Assembly: GCA_036250195.1 (NCBI GenBank)
Contig: JAVHZZ010000004.1
Coordinates: 321,365,628-321,429,627 of the forward strand
Direction of reading: 5' to 3'
DNA from: Mixophyes australis
Lineage: Eukaryota; Chordata; Amphibia; Anura; Limnodynastidae
DNA length: 64,000 nucleotides
Shown: positions 34,031 to 46,276 of the stretch, one piece after another
How positions within the stretch are numbered: position 1 is the stretch's first letter
Layout of the letters: each line of letters begins with the position of its first letter
Notes under the pieces: generated by a model
Seen by the model: the letters and a program-made list of their open reading frames with translations, nothing else
The model's database searches: none
What the model was told of the DNA's origin: nothing
Made by a program: the position numbers and the translations under genes

Positions 34031-36702
34031 CACTTACTACTTTTTTTTATAAATTATTTTATCACTAATGCCTATTTTTATAACAGGTGACATTAACTGA
34101 TCTTTTTTTGTGTATATTTATATGTAAATTTATATTACACATAGGTATTGTACGCATCCTGCAGTGTCATGTGTAGTAGAACTGAGCAGAACTACACTGG
34201 AATTCATCAGTGCACATATCAGCTTTAGATCAGCTACTTGTTGAACTCGAGTATTCGTATTCCCAAATTCCATGCATTTTAAGGCAGTATGCGTGCCTTG
34301 ATGAATCAATTCCATAGTGGCTAATTTATCTGCAAATTACATAACTTTTTCTTATTTTATGTAGATCTGTAACATTAAAAGACAGTACTTTGAAATTACA
34401 AACTAAAATTCTCATTATAGAAGTAACTATTAAGGTGCATTGTTACAAACGCCATTGGGTATCACTGCACGGTGTAATGTAGACTCTTGACTGTAGGATA
34501 GGAAAAGGAAAAATCAAAGGAAAGAAAATGAAGGAGGTTTAACTATAGGTCACAAGACTTACTACCTACTCTGATAATGCCCAATACACATAAGACCAAT
34601 TAATTCTCAGAATAAATGAAGTTGTATATAATCTGCCACCAGTCACAACATTTTAGCCAAGTAGTGTTTCCCCAAACTGATGTATACTGAAGACCAGACG
34701 GAGGGAGAAGAATGTCATGGAGATGACCATGGTTTTCATCCACTTGGTAGATAACCATTGAGCTGTCTAAGAAGCTACTGCGGCCACACTATACAATGGA
34801 GAGACAGTAAGTGAGTGAGTCAGGTTATACTTGTGACAATCTAACTCCTCATTTTACTCTGGAGTGCTGGAATCCATTTCTGATAACTATAAATCTAAAG
34901 GGATAACTTCATATTAAGTAATGCTCATAAAAAGTAATACAATCCTCCAACCACACTACTGAAATTAACTTTAAGTTGTGACCCAGGGGTAGGGGATAGA
35001 ATTGCTATATAATTGTGTAACCAAATCTCTAAAGTGAAGTGAGGAATATTCCTTAGTTGAGCCAAAATAATGTCCTTAATTTCAGAGTCGTGTAATTTGA
35101 GGACATTGTCATTCGACTGGGTTAATCTTGAGGCTCTAGCAAGCCCAAATCTCTATGTGGTCTGTCAAAGTGACACAGGTACCAGGGTGAGACTGGTGAA
35201 ATAGCTGAATTCAATTCCACCCCGGATCGCCTGTATGATGGAACCTGCTACTTTATCAGGGATGTTCCTCACCTTTAGATATATTTTCCACCCCTATTTT
35301 CCATGGTTCATAAATAGAGTAAAGGTGGCATAGATCTTGATTCCTAAGTGGGTTTTGTTCCTTTAACTGGGCTTGTCTTTGCATAGAAGCAGCAGACGTA
35401 GACTCTTGAATACATTGGTTGACCAGCATTATTCAAATGTACTAATGTGAACTAAGCCATTGTCATATACTTTCATTTTTTGCACTTTGCACTTAAAAGT
35501 ACATATCTGATCAGTAGCTATAGGTTAATGCACTTTTTCAACTTTGACTAATGTAAGTAAATAACTCTAGTGTCACCAAAGCTTTGGCAATAATCACTAA
35601 GTTCAATCACTTTAGCATTCCATAACAAATCTGTAATGTTGTGATTTCTAAAATGCACTCACTCATTTTGCAAAAACATCCGAATACAGGAAACAGGAAG
35701 AAGAATCCAATTATTTAAAGTAAAAATAAATCAGGAACTCAAAATATGCACAGCACATTAAAATAACTTGAGCCAAGCTTTTTCATTTAAATGTAAACTC
35801 TGTTTGACAAGATTAATTATAGTATTGTTTCTAAAAATCCATTCAGGCTTAATTAGCATGAAAATATCACTTTTGAATTATAATACAATATATTTTTACA
35901 GAGTATTCTCTACTGACCTCAAATATAACATAATTTATTACAACATATAATATTATAGACCTTACTTGGAAAGTAACAGTATTATTGGAAATATATAAAA
36001 TAATGTATTGCTGTTTGTCATTTAACTAAAAGCCAATTTGTATGCAGAAACTTCCAAAATTATTTAGAATGATGTTGTATGTATAACGGAGTAATTATAT
36101 TACAATTCCACTAACAACATATATTGAGGTTAGGATGAAGTCTAAACTGCTGCCATGTTAATCATCATTGACTATGTAATTAGTATTCCTTAAGAAGCAG
36201 TGCTGGCTCTGAATTCATACTTCTAGGCAACATTTTCTTAATGCTTGATATTGATATAGTAAAACGGATTGATAAACTGCTTTTGGATTTTGAAGTGTAT
36301 GCCCTTTTAAACTGGTGTGAGGGTGTAGGTGCTTTTCACATGCACCAACTGTTACCTAGATATGCTATGAACTGCCATGTGTTTGTACCGTTGCTCTGTC
36401 GCTTAGTATCCAGCCAGCGCGCTGCAGTCTTTGGCTGAAAGTGGATGAAAACAATATTGTGACCTATGAGGTGGTCAAAATTGACTGGAAATGACTGGAA
36501 ATTGGTGTTATTGATATTAATAATAATGTAGGAACAAAAAACAGCACCATTATGTGATTTTAGCATATTTTAGCAATTTTTACAAAAAAATACAGATCCA
36601 AAACCAAAAGCAAAACACGCAAGGAAGGTTTTGAAAAAACCAAAACACAAAGTTATTACAGATCCAAAACCATAACAAGGGGGTCAATGGACATCTCTAT
36701 TA
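34031..36702. other. Anonymous stretch, possibly old LINE debris
   Basis: No supported gene. On the minus strand between about 35,300 and 34,600 short coding-like stretches (for example RNIPDKVAGSIIQAIRG) vaguely recall LINE proteins, but no motif settles it. Confidence 0.35.
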
Positions 36703-37336
36703 TCTATAATATAAAAGCCTAGTGGCGTGTGTTAGTCTGTGTGTGTGTGTGAAAAAAAAAAAAACAAGCTGCAGCGCCACCTGCTGGGCAGAGTTATACA
36801 CTGACCTACTAAATTCTTAGTGTGTGTGGAAAAAAACAACTCAGAAAGGGCTGAAATTTGGTATACTAAGATGTTTTTAATTTGTTAATTGTTAAAAGTG
36901 TTTATAAAGATTTTTTAAAAAAAAATATATATTTCTTGAAGGAGAAGTGACAGTTGGGAGTGGTTGGTGGTTGCCGGGGGTGACAATTGGGAGTGGTTGA
37001 TGGTTGCCGGGGGTGACAGTGGGGAGTGGTTGGTGGTTGCCGGGGGTGACAGAGCGAGAGGAGTGTGATACTCAACACCGCTGAGAGAGATCCCTGTGTC
37101 TGGATAGACATCTGGATAGATGTGGCGATACAGATGAAGGATGAGGTGATGGAGAAAAATGATGAGGTGGTGACATGTGGACAAAACCACGTTAAAAAGG
37201 GGCGCTTGCATCGGGAAGTAAGGCTCTTCCCCTGAGGAGGCCTGGCCTAGCCCCAAATGCATGACAAGAACCTTTTTAGCACCTTAAGTAGCTTGATTTG
37301 ACTAGAATGCATGAGTATCATGCACAGGTTAACTTG
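36703..37336 (+). mobile_element. Short Helitron, copy A
   Basis: It starts TCTATAATATAAAAGCCTAG after an A. It ends with a hairpin GCATGA-GTA-TCATGC, a short spacer and CTTG before a T, giving insertion between A and T as in Helitrons. The final ~230 bp are almost the same as in copy B (57,342). A (TG)n tract follows the 5' end. The centre holds a 33-bp minisatellite in place of the helicase remnant seen in copy B. Confidence 0.8.
36949..37047. repeat. 33-bp minisatellite inside the Helitron, three units
   Basis: Three consecutive 33-bp units beginning GACAGTTGGGAGTGG and ending GGTTGCCGGGGGT, differing at a few positions, followed by a partial fourth unit. Confidence 0.92.
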
Positions 37337-38037
37337 TTTGATATATATGTATTTGGAGTTTTTCAGCAGACTCACAAAGCATATATTGTTAACTTATTAA
37401 CATCAATACAGAAGGAGCATATTTGTTTAATACAGGCACAATCTGGTGGCCGCCACATCGTGCCTACCCTGATAGCGCCACCTACATAAAGCTGTGCTGC
37501 CGACACTTGCTCAGAGGAAAGCAGAGGAATCTGCTGCATTTACAGTCATGTACCAGTCTGTGCCATTGTGTAAAGCAAGTGCTGGATCTGTATTTATTAA
37601 TGTTGTTGACAAAGGACATCACTTGGTCTAAATAAAGCCTTGCTTATGCACAATAGGCTGTGCCATGAAATTATGAAAAATTGGTCACAGCAGTAATTAG
37701 AAAACATGATTGTTTATTTTCCATGACACATGCTCACATTAAACTCTAGGATATTGTTTTGAATTATCAGTGCTGGCACTATGTCTTTCTATATATTTTA
37801 CAAATGAGTTGGCAGAAACAAATGTAAAATATAGTGATACAGAACGCAGTAAATTCTGAAACACTTGCTCTCAGTACAAGCCAAACAGATTTCTCGGACA
37901 CTTCCAATATTTTTAAGGAATTAATGAGTCACTAAAAACAGTATATTATTTTAGGATATTCATCTAAAGCATAGTAAAAAAGATGCTGCTTCAAGAAAGT
38001 TAAGTAGTTCAGTGGAAGAGCAATCATAAAACATGGA
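37337..38037. other. Anonymous stretch
   Basis: No gene or bounded element. Confidence 0.4.
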
Positions 38038-38823
38038 GGGCTGATTGATTAAGGAATGTAACTGCCGCTATACGTTCCATGTTTTGCGCACAATTGTACT
38101 GCACATGCTCAGGAAAGGACTATATAGTGAACACAAGTACATCCAATTCATTTTTGAACTCAAACAACACTTACTTCTTACTGCCTGTGATTTGAAGGTT
38201 GTAACGGGCGGATGGAAAGGGCATATGCACATAGTCAATGTACAGTAAGGGAGTGCCAGGGTGAAGCACATGTTCATTCATCCAATTCAACCTCTGGGAA
38301 TCTCTCAGGTACTTGATTTTTATTTGTATCATTTGCACTAGCTACAGGTCTGGTGTAAGTGACAAGTGATAGTGATGATGGCCGCATATGAATGCTAGAA
38401 CATGTGTTTGCAATCACAAGCAGCTGTAAAAAAAATGTTTTATGTACAGTAGACAATAATAACATCCTGATAAATGTATTTCATGTATAAAAAAAAATCT
38501 GAAAATAACAATTGTTTTAATTTTTTTATTAATGATTATTTTATTAACAAGTGTTAATTTATTTCATAAATTTTTATTAATCTGTACGTTCTGCTGAGAC
38601 TTCATATTCCACATATGTCTTGTTCGCATCCTGCAGTGTATTTTATCTTGCTCAATACGACAATTGCCGTATATGTAGAGCGTATATACACCCCTGTTCA
38701 ACAAGAGACGTTTTTTCAGTTTCGCTTGTAGTTGAAAACAGATGTGTGTATGACTGATTTACGTGCGTGTTTAAAATAACACCCACAATATATTCATTTT
38801 GCCTGCCTTAATGAATCAGGCCC
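38038..38823. mobile_element. 786-bp element with GGGC(C)TGATT ends, GGA duplication
   Basis: It starts GGGCTGATTGATTAAGGAAT and ends CCTTAATGAATCAGGCCC. GGA flanks both sides (38,035-38,037 and 38,824-38,826). The ends match the GGGCCTGA MITEs but the interior is different and longer, with a second inverted region (GTTCGCATCCTGCAGTG, AATACGACAATTGCCG). No transposase is recognised. Confidence 0.75.
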
Positions 38824-40249
38824 GGAGTGTTAAATTAATTTGTGTAGATTGAGGTTTCTGAGTAAAATATGATCTTGCACTGTCCAAATACATGTTTTGG
38901 TCTGACTTATTCAGATAAGTGGCATGTGGCTAGGGACTTCAATGTATGTATATCCAGTGGTCAAAGTGGGCAGATATACATTGGTGTATCATACCGGCAC
39001 TTCTCCCCACTACTCATCACTTAGTAACCAATTGTTACAAACAAATTTGTCGCCAATGCAGAAGCCATAATGGCTAATTTAATTTAATACAAGAGTGCAC
39101 AGTCATTTCTTATTTAATGCAAAGGGCCTGTGAGGTAACAACGGGTTAACTCAACACCACAATTGTTGTGTCTCATTTCTGTGATCAGTATACTTTTTAG
39201 CACAGGTGTTCCTCCTCCCCCCTCAGATCTCCTCCAGGGGGTTCTGACACAAAGATGAGCAGCATCTGGGCAATGACCCACCCCTGGGGTTAATCCAGGT
39301 AGAATGCCAGAGTTAATCACATCCCCAGTGATTAGGCTATTTTGTTTGAGATGCAGGAAATTGCCTTGATAATTTCGTCAAAAGTGATTCAGCTTCTCTT
39401 GATAGACCCATTGTGTGAACTTGATATCATCAGACAGCATATAGGTGCTGCTTGAGGGGTAGAGACTGTTTTTGGGGACTATATAAAGAGCAGGTGCTGC
39501 TTCATTAAATACGCACTCTCCACCCATAAAGAACTGAGTGTCAGGGCTGGAGTGGGGTTACAGCTTTAGCTGGACTGACTGAAGATTGCAGTGCTACAGA
39601 AAGAATGCGAGGATCAGCGAGTCCGCATGCGGTTTGAGGTATCTTGCCACTCACAACCACCTCTTTCTTGCAGCAGGATTCTTTTCATTTTTCATTGGAA
39701 AAAAATGGGTCAGTGATTTTTTAATGTGGTGCTTTGTAAAATGGCATTTTCTGAAATTAAAACAACCAAAATATGCCAAAAAAGTGGTGGTTTAGTAAAT
39801 TTACTCCCACATGAATTTTATGCTTCTCCAATGCCGTTCTAACTGCTGTCAAAGTACTTCAAATGCTATACTTTAAAATTTTATTCTAACAATATTAACC
39901 CCAGTAATGCTTCTAAAAGAAATTTGGCTCTGTACCAAATAGTTACATGGCAAGGTCCAAACAGCCACATCCAGAAACACCAAATCCTAGCAGGTAACTT
40001 TCTACTGAAAATCAAGTTTATAACTGGGATTTTGTAGCCATCTTCAGCTTTATCTTACACATATTGTTCACACATTCTATTGCTTTGTGTCCTTACAATA
40101 TTATATTATCTTTATTACTATTTTTTGCACTTTGCTTTTTGTGTGACATTATTGTTAAATAATATTCAAATAAAACATTCTCTACATCAAATTATGATTC
40201 TATATAAAGTGTTTATTTCCTTGATGTAATACTTTGAAATGTGAAACTC
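38824..40249. other. Stretch with a possible LTR; otherwise anonymous
   Basis: No gene. See the tentative LTR-like segment at 39,129. Confidence 0.35.
39129..39600 (+). mobile_element. Possible solo LTR fragment
   Basis: It begins TGTGAGGTAACAACGGGTT and has a TATATAAAGAG box at about 39,480, with ATTAAA and ATAAAG signals shortly after. The layout is promoter-like followed by a poly(A)-like signal. No terminal duplication supports the borders. Confidence 0.3.
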
Positions 40250-40761
40250 TTAGGGCTAGATTTTACTATCAGGCGTGTTTGTAAACCCGCCGAATTTCGG
40301 CGGTTTAGCCATCGCCGGATTTACTAAGGCTAAACCCGCCGTCCAAACGGCCAAAAATGATGTTTTCAAACCCGCCTCTGTATACATCGCCATGACGGTT
40401 TCAACAATGTTCAACATACAAACAGCCGGATTTACTATTAGGGGGCTTATAAAGCCGCCGGAAAACCGCCATTCAATAGACCAAAATGAAAGCGCTGCTT
40501 GTGAGCGGCGAGATTGCTCAAACAGTGTGCTGTTTCTGATATTTGGGCAATCAGAACAGAAGGAAAAGGGCCATTTCATGTACAAAGTTTTTTACTTTGG
40601 GATTGTATATGTTAAAAGGGCAGTGTCTTGTAATTGCAGTGTTGTTTTGGTTTCTTTTTCTCTTGTGTCTTCCCACCATGCAATTTATTTACTGATTTAG
40701 TAGAGGTGTGTTATAGCGTACCTTTGTACTTTGGTAAACTAGGTTCAGGTTACTAGAATAA

Positions 40762-40973
40762 TCGGGTTGTGTGGCTATGTATGCACCTGAAAAGGGGTCT
40801 GAAATTATCCTGGCTGGCTGTTTGATACATAATCTAGCAATACATCAACTTACCCCACCGATTATTGCAGTAGACAGTGAAGAAGAAGGGGTCCGTGTCA
40901 CATGGTGATGTGCAGAGCACAGAGGGCGGAAGGGAGATTAGAGACCGTCTAATTGCAAACTACTTTACGTGTA
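40762..40973 (+). pseudogene. Harbinger transposase, C-terminal remnant
   Basis: One frame reads SGCVAMYAPEKGSEIILAGC, then LIHNLAIHQLTPP and VDSEEEG, before a TGA near 40,915. After a frame change EGGREIRDRLIANYF follows. This matches the end of PIF/Harbinger (HARBI1-like) transposases: the YxPEK..II.AC..LHN helix and the GR.IRD.LI..YF tail. The catalytic DDE region, normally about 250 residues upstream, is not found between the left end and this scrap, so it was deleted. The family call rests on these short motifs. Confidence 0.72.
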
Positions 40974-41317
40974 AGTACATAGTATGAAAAACATTTTTTG
41001 CTCAAAAATGTGTTTTCTGTGAGTGCAATTTTAGTATTTTATTTTAAAATTTTTGTAAATTGGAACCTTTAAAAACAGGATAGTGTGTACTCCTCATGTG
41101 GTGAATATGAACATCCCTGTAATGTGACAGTCAGAGGTCAATGTTTAAGTGAAATTAGTGCATAGTTGTTAAAAAATCAGTATACTCTTGTTTAATGTGC
41201 AGAAAAGAAAGACTGACACAATAGAAATTTAACTGCATTTATTGCAGAACACAATAAATAATAACGTATAATGGTTATAGAAACTTGACAAAACATTAAT
41301 CAATAAAAAACATTGTG

Positions 41318-43294
41318 CTAGCGATGCCTTTTTGCAGGCATATCGCTATGCTTGGTGCCACTCTCTCCCCTCCCCCGCCCACCCCTGGTGCGAGCACCTC
41401 TCCTTGGAGGAGTGCTATGTGTTGATCTGGTCGGCGTACTAGCAGTACTGGTGGAGGCCGATGAAAAAGGGGCCGGCAAGCAGGCAATCAGTTCCTGCTG
41501 GAGTTGGCCTGCCAGCCGGATAACATTGGCATTCCCCTCACAAACGGAGGAATGCATGGCGTCCACAGACCCAGACATTTGGGCCAGCTGCACATTTGTC
41601 TGCTCCAAAGCGCTCGCCAGCCGGTTTATTGCAGCAGGGATTTGGCTAGTGGAGCGGTGTATTCGCCTCAACTGGGCCGCAATTTGTGCCATGTGGCGAG
41701 TTTGCCTGTCCATGACCAATGTCTGTTGCTGCTGGAATGCGCCAATAGACAGCGCCATTTCTCTAGCTGGGTCCATAGTTTCAGGTGCAGGTTGGTGGTG
41801 TGATGGTTCAGCAGGGCCAGGTGAAACTTCCTGGAGGCCAGACACAGGGGCATCCACTGTTACCAGGGTGATGGTCATTAGATCCTCTGGCTCAGGGGAC
41901 ATTTCCAGGGACTCCGCCTGAGGTGGCTGGTATGAAGAGGGCCCTGTGTATGAAAAATGACGGTAAGTATATAGTATATAATATGTTTGTATATTGCATT
42001 CTAAACACTGGATAGGAAAGAATATTCTTTAGCAACTACAGATTCTTTCACAATGTTTGCATTCCTGATTTCTAGTCCTATGCTACCTGCTTACGGATGC
42101 ACTTATTATCCTTTTAATACCCATTATCATTTGGACTGTGTAGTACATGCTGGGTTATTTTGACTAAACTGCATGCTATAAAAAGTGGAGATGTTGCCTA
42201 TAGCAACCAATCAGATTTTAGCTGTCATTTTGTTGAATGCAATAAATAAAGTAAAGGTATATTCTGATGGGTTTCTATAGGCAACATATCAGTTTAGTAA
42301 AATGTAGCCCTAACTTCTCATTGCAAACAATAAAAAGGGAAAAAAAACAACATTGACCGCAACATTTGCACAGAAAATCAAGTAACTCCATTATTTCTCT
42401 CCTAAACAGAAATCACGCACCTGCTTGCTCGTCTGTGCCCAAATCTCTTGCTGAAGGTGGAGGTGTAGGTCTGGGACCGGGACTGAACTGCGGTCCTGGC
42501 GATTCTGGATGTATTAGAAAAAGCATACAATGTATTTCCAGAAAAAAACAATTTCCAAATATACTGTTTATTGCACAAATGTGTTTGCAATTTTTTTTTT
42601 TTTTCTATGAGAAAAAAAAACCTTTACAAACTATTAGAGGCAAAAATACACTTTGAAAAACAAAAAAAAAAAAAAAAATTGAAGAAAAAACGTTTGCAAA
42701 GAGAAAATCAGTTTTAAAAAGAGAAAAGCAGTTTTAAAAAGAGAAAAGCAGTTAAAATACTGTTAGGGTAAAAAAAACAAATAACTCACCAACTACTTGG
42801 CCAAAAGAGGGCGAGTCGGTGTCCTGGACATTTATGCCCTCTACAATTTCAGCCAGCATTATCTGGCGCAGCTCCTCCTCTTACGTGGTGTACTCCATAC
42901 GAAGTGGGGGGCCACCACCCGTGCGCCTTGTCGACCTCCTTTCCTGGGCCATCTTCTCTTTAAGCCTCCTCTTAATATCAGAGAAGCGCTTGCGGCAGTG
43001 TGCCACTGTCCGCTTCATTGGGCCCACCGCGTTCACGGCCTCACAGACTCTCCCCCACAGTTGGTGACGCCGCCTTAGAGGAGTCCGGGCTGCCAGGTTC
43101 CCTAGGATGACCTCGTAGCAGGGAATGATGTTGTGCACCAACACACAATTCTCATCATGTGAGAAGCGCACATTCCTCCCTGTCTTGGTCTTCCTGCCCT
43201 GTCCTGTCTCCTCAACCTCTCCCTCTCCCTCCTCTGACCCCTCAACCTCCATCTCCCTCTCCTCAGCCTGTTCTCCCCTCCTATCTCTGGACAT
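41318..43294 (-). pseudogene. Harbinger Myb/SANT-like DNA-binding protein, three exons, one stop
   Basis: Three exons are read on the minus strand: 43,294-42,790, 42,504-42,421 and 41,943-41,318. Both introns are GT...AG (donors GTGAGT and GTGCGT) and the joined length is 1,215 bp, exactly 405 codons. Exon 1 encodes an acidic stretch (EEGEGEVEETG) and a Myb/SANT-like trihelix domain: RFSHDENCVLVHNIIPCYEV, LWGRVCEAVNAVG, RTVAHCRKRFSDIKRRLKEK. Exon 2 is proline-rich. Exon 3 holds a helical region (IAAQLRRIHRSTSQIPAAIN) and a basic Ser/Thr/Arg-rich tail. Such partners (NAIF1-like) bind the element ends and bring the transposase to DNA. The only defect seen is a TAA at codon 138 (42,883-42,881). 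A GTAAGA overlapping that stop could be an alternative donor, but its phase breaks exon 3. Confidence 0.82.
42152..42310. mobile_element. MITE nested in the Harbinger intron
   Basis: The ends are GGGTTATTTTGACTAAACTG and, read inward from the right, GGGCTACATTTTACTAAACTG. The core TTGCCTATAGCAACCAATCA is shared with the MITEs at 1,075 and 24,902. It lies in the intron between exons 2 and 3 of the Myb-like gene. No target duplication is clear. Confidence 0.72.
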
Positions 43295-43940
43295 TTTTAC
43301 CCAGAAGACAGAAAAACACAAAACACTGAAGGACTTACAAACTACACTACCTACAGACACACTCTCCACACAGTCACACACAAGTAACACAGACAAAGGA
43401 CAAGTCAAATACAAAAAATACAAGACAGAAAATAAATGAGAAAATAAATGTACAAAACAGGAAAATACCACAGGACTACTCACACTTCAAACAGATATCG
43501 CTCCACCAATCCACCAAACTCCAACTCTCACCAACTCTCAGCAAACCACTATCCTCCAAACTCCTCTCACAAAACTCCTCAAAACCCTATCAGAGAAAAA
43601 AGTGTCATGCCAGTGGTTTATATAGGGCTTGTGATGTCAAATCTCCTGACTTTCAAAATAGCCAATAGTAACAGGCCAGGAGACAGGTGTAATTTTCAAA
43701 AAAACCGCCTTTACACAAAAGCGCCGTCATTTAAAGCAAAAGCGCCATGTTCTATTCAAAGTCGCCGGCGGCTTTGAGCATTACATCCCGCCGTGACATC
43801 GCCGGCGGCTTCAAATTGAAGCTGATATGCGCCCATTAGTAAATCCGGCTGTTTGCAATGCAAACACGCCGGAAAACCGCCGCGATGCATGGCGGCTTGA
43901 AGCCGCCATGCAACACGCCTGATAGTAAATTTAGCCCTTA

Positions 43941-44324
43941 GTGTAAATTGTGTTCTCTTTAAATCACTTATTATAATTGCTTAACTTTTTTCCTGATTAC
44001 TAAGTTGCTATATTTTACAGAATGTTTTATAATAATAAGCTTTGCATAAAATAAGTATTATCTCAGCTTTTTTCAATATTTGAACCCAGCGTCTGTAATC
44101 CTACATACTCTTTAAACCTGGCAGAAATACATAATGTTCATTATGTTATGTGGGTGGGAAATATCTGTTCTCAGATAAGCATTTGTATGTGCAATCATCT
44201 AGAATCTGTTTGCTAAGTGGCTAACAAAATGTGCAATCTTCAACACAAATCGTGTTCATTTACCCCCAGTGTTAATTTCTTTATATTTCTATATTTTGCA
44301 TGCATTTTTAACTAATTATCACAC

Positions 44325-44357
<33 letters not shown>

Positions 44358-45464
44358 ACAACAGTGTGATAGTTTAAGAACACTACATGGCTACGCAGCA
44401 CAAAATGTTGTCAGACTTGTTCAGAAAGTGTTAACACCAGTGACAACTGGGGGATCCAGAGAAGTTGCCAGAAAGTTTCAATCTTATCTTGGAAGCCCAA
44501 TAGTGACACAGAGCAGTCATGTGACATCAATGTTGTGCAACCTAGTATTCACTCTGAAATTATAAACGTTTTAGTTTTCCCTATAAAATGTAGAGTTAAA
44601 TTATTTACTTATTTTATAATGTTGGGTTCTTTATTATGTATATTATTGATTTAAAACCCTACTATTGACTCAGTTCTTAGCTATTATGGCTGAGGTAAAG
44701 TTTGCAGTAATTTTAATTATGTTATCTGTTCTGTGAGTGCATTTTACTAATTATTAATAAGTTACTTTTCAAGTATAAAAAATTTAAAGGGAAACTATGT
44801 GGTGACTAAATTGGGTATCAGTGCTACAGTCAATTGTCTAATTTTGCCCTCTATATGTTAATTAACAGGAAATTATGTAAAAATATTTTTTTCCTTTAAT
44901 AAATTAAACTGTGCCACCTCATAATGCATATCCTTAACTTCTTCCATTTTCAGTGGGTCCTCTTTATTCGTGAAGCCTGCGTTATTCAGAGGAAACTTTT
45001 TACTTCCACTGCCTACCTTCTTAGTGTCTATACTTCTTGATAACAACAGTTCTCTCCATTATTTAGAGGATACGTCTTGAAACAGAGTTTAAGCCTATTC
45101 TCTGGGCCAGGCTTCCATCTGTCTATGATTGTCAGGCTGACAAATTATTACCAGACCCGGGATTTATGCTCTTTTCCTTTCTAGGTCACTATTTCTGTAC
45201 CATCCAATACCAGTCCTGCTAACATTTGCAAATGATAAATTGGGACAAGACAGGCCATGCCAAATCAATTCAGACATGCTCAGACACACAAAGACAAGCC
45301 CACTTTTACTAGCCCACACCCTTTTCTGAGAATCCACACCCCTTCCAGCAGTTTGGACTTAACTGGGAAAACCTTCAATGGTCGCAGTCCTCACTGCATA
45401 CCATCTTTATATAATAATTAATTTTGACATCAGATACATCAGCAATACTAAAGGTTATGACAAC
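43941..45464. other. Anonymous stretch with a GATA-type microsatellite
   Basis: No gene recognised. The tetranucleotide tract at 44,326 is the only clear feature. Confidence 0.4.
44326..44357. repeat. (CTAT)n microsatellite
   Basis: Eight uninterrupted CTAT units. Confidence 0.93.
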
Positions 45465-46185
45465 ATTATTATTATTATTATTATCCTTTATTTGTTAGGT
45501 GCCACAACGGTTCTGCAGCGCCGTACACTGCACAAATAGTAGACTATACAGGGTAAGACATTACTGAACAATAAACAATAAATACCAAAACTTCAGAGGC
45601 TCCAGGCAGGCTAATGCAGTAAAGATGGAGCAGAAGAACAGGTATGGATATAGGAGGGAAGAGGGCCCTGCTCAAATGAGCTTACATCCTAAGGGAGGGT
45701 GAACAAGTCTCAGGCACAAAGGGAGTCAGTTGATGTATATGGGAGGGAGAAGGGACCGGCAGGAGAGAGGGGATAATGTGTTAGGTGGAAGGATGGTAGG
45801 CTTTAAGGAAGAGGTGAGTTTTGAGTGCCCGTTTGAAGGAGCTTAGATTGGGAGAGAGACGGATGGAGCGAGGGAGGTCATTCCAGTGAAGGGGGGCTGT
45901 ACGGGAGAAGTCCAGGATTCTGGAATGGGAAGAGGTGATCAGGGTGGAGGAGAGGCGACGGTCATTGGCCGAGCGCAGGGAGCTGGCAGAAGTGTGAATG
46001 GAGAGGAGGTTAGAGATATAGGGGGCAGTGGACTGGGAAAGAGCCTTGTACGTGGTGGTCAGGAGTTTGAAAAGGATTCTGTAGGGGATGGGGAGCCAGT
46101 GTAGGGCAAGGCAGAGGGGAAATGCGGAGGAGGAGCGGCGAGAGAGGAAGATGAGTCTTGCAGCCGCATTGAGAATAGAATATAA
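45465..46185 (-). pseudogene. L2-type LINE, ORF2 C-terminus and 3' end
   Basis: On the minus strand an open frame (to a stop at 45,781) reads SILNAAARLI, LCLALHWLPIPYRILFKLLT, TTYKALSQSTAPYISNLL, DFSRTAPLHWNDLPRSIR and FKRALKTHLFLKAY. This is the C-terminal signature of L2/CR1/Rex-type ORF2 proteins (LHWLPV..RI.FK...T.KAL, FS..AP..WN.LP..IR). The 3' untranslated part ends in CAAATAAAGGATAATAATAA with (ATT)n. The reverse transcriptase and endonuclease are missing by 5' truncation, as usual for LINE copies. The clade within the group is uncertain. Confidence 0.82.
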
Positions 46186-46276
46186 CATATACAAGATCAT
46201 AAATAATAAGAGTACAAAACATTTAGTTCTTGTTTCAAATGATGTGCATATATTGATGAATATATATGACTTTGAA

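Larger units (their letters stand above)
40253..43937. mobile_element. PIF/Harbinger element with both ends and TTA duplication
   Basis: The left end is GGGCTAGATTTTACTATCAG; the right end read inward is GGGCTAAATTTACTATCAGG. TTA flanks both (40,250-40,252 and 43,938-43,940). The first and last ~300 bp are rich in GCCGGCGG and carry CGGATTTACTA several times. Inside are a minus-strand Myb-type gene (41,318-43,294) and a plus-strand transposase scrap (40,762-40,973), convergent. A ~159-bp MITE with related ends sits in an intron. Harbingers encode a DDE transposase and a Myb-like DNA-binding partner; here most of the transposase is deleted, so mobility would need a helper. Confidence 0.93.

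Noticed and set aside
34600..35400. Possible minus-strand LINE protein
   Set aside because: A few coding-like stretches, but no endonuclease, reverse transcriptase or cysteine motif that settles identity.
40275..40700. 141-codon plus-strand frame at the Harbinger left end
   Set aside because: It overlaps the terminal and subterminal repeats and shows no transposase motif; the recognisable transposase scrap begins later, at 40,762.
41352..41921. 189-codon plus-strand frame over the Harbinger third exon
   Set aside because: It is antisense to the Myb-like protein, whose exon phases and composition are far better supported.
45886..46104. Plus-strand frame in the L2-type region
   Set aside because: It is antisense to the clear ORF2 C-terminus on the minus strand.
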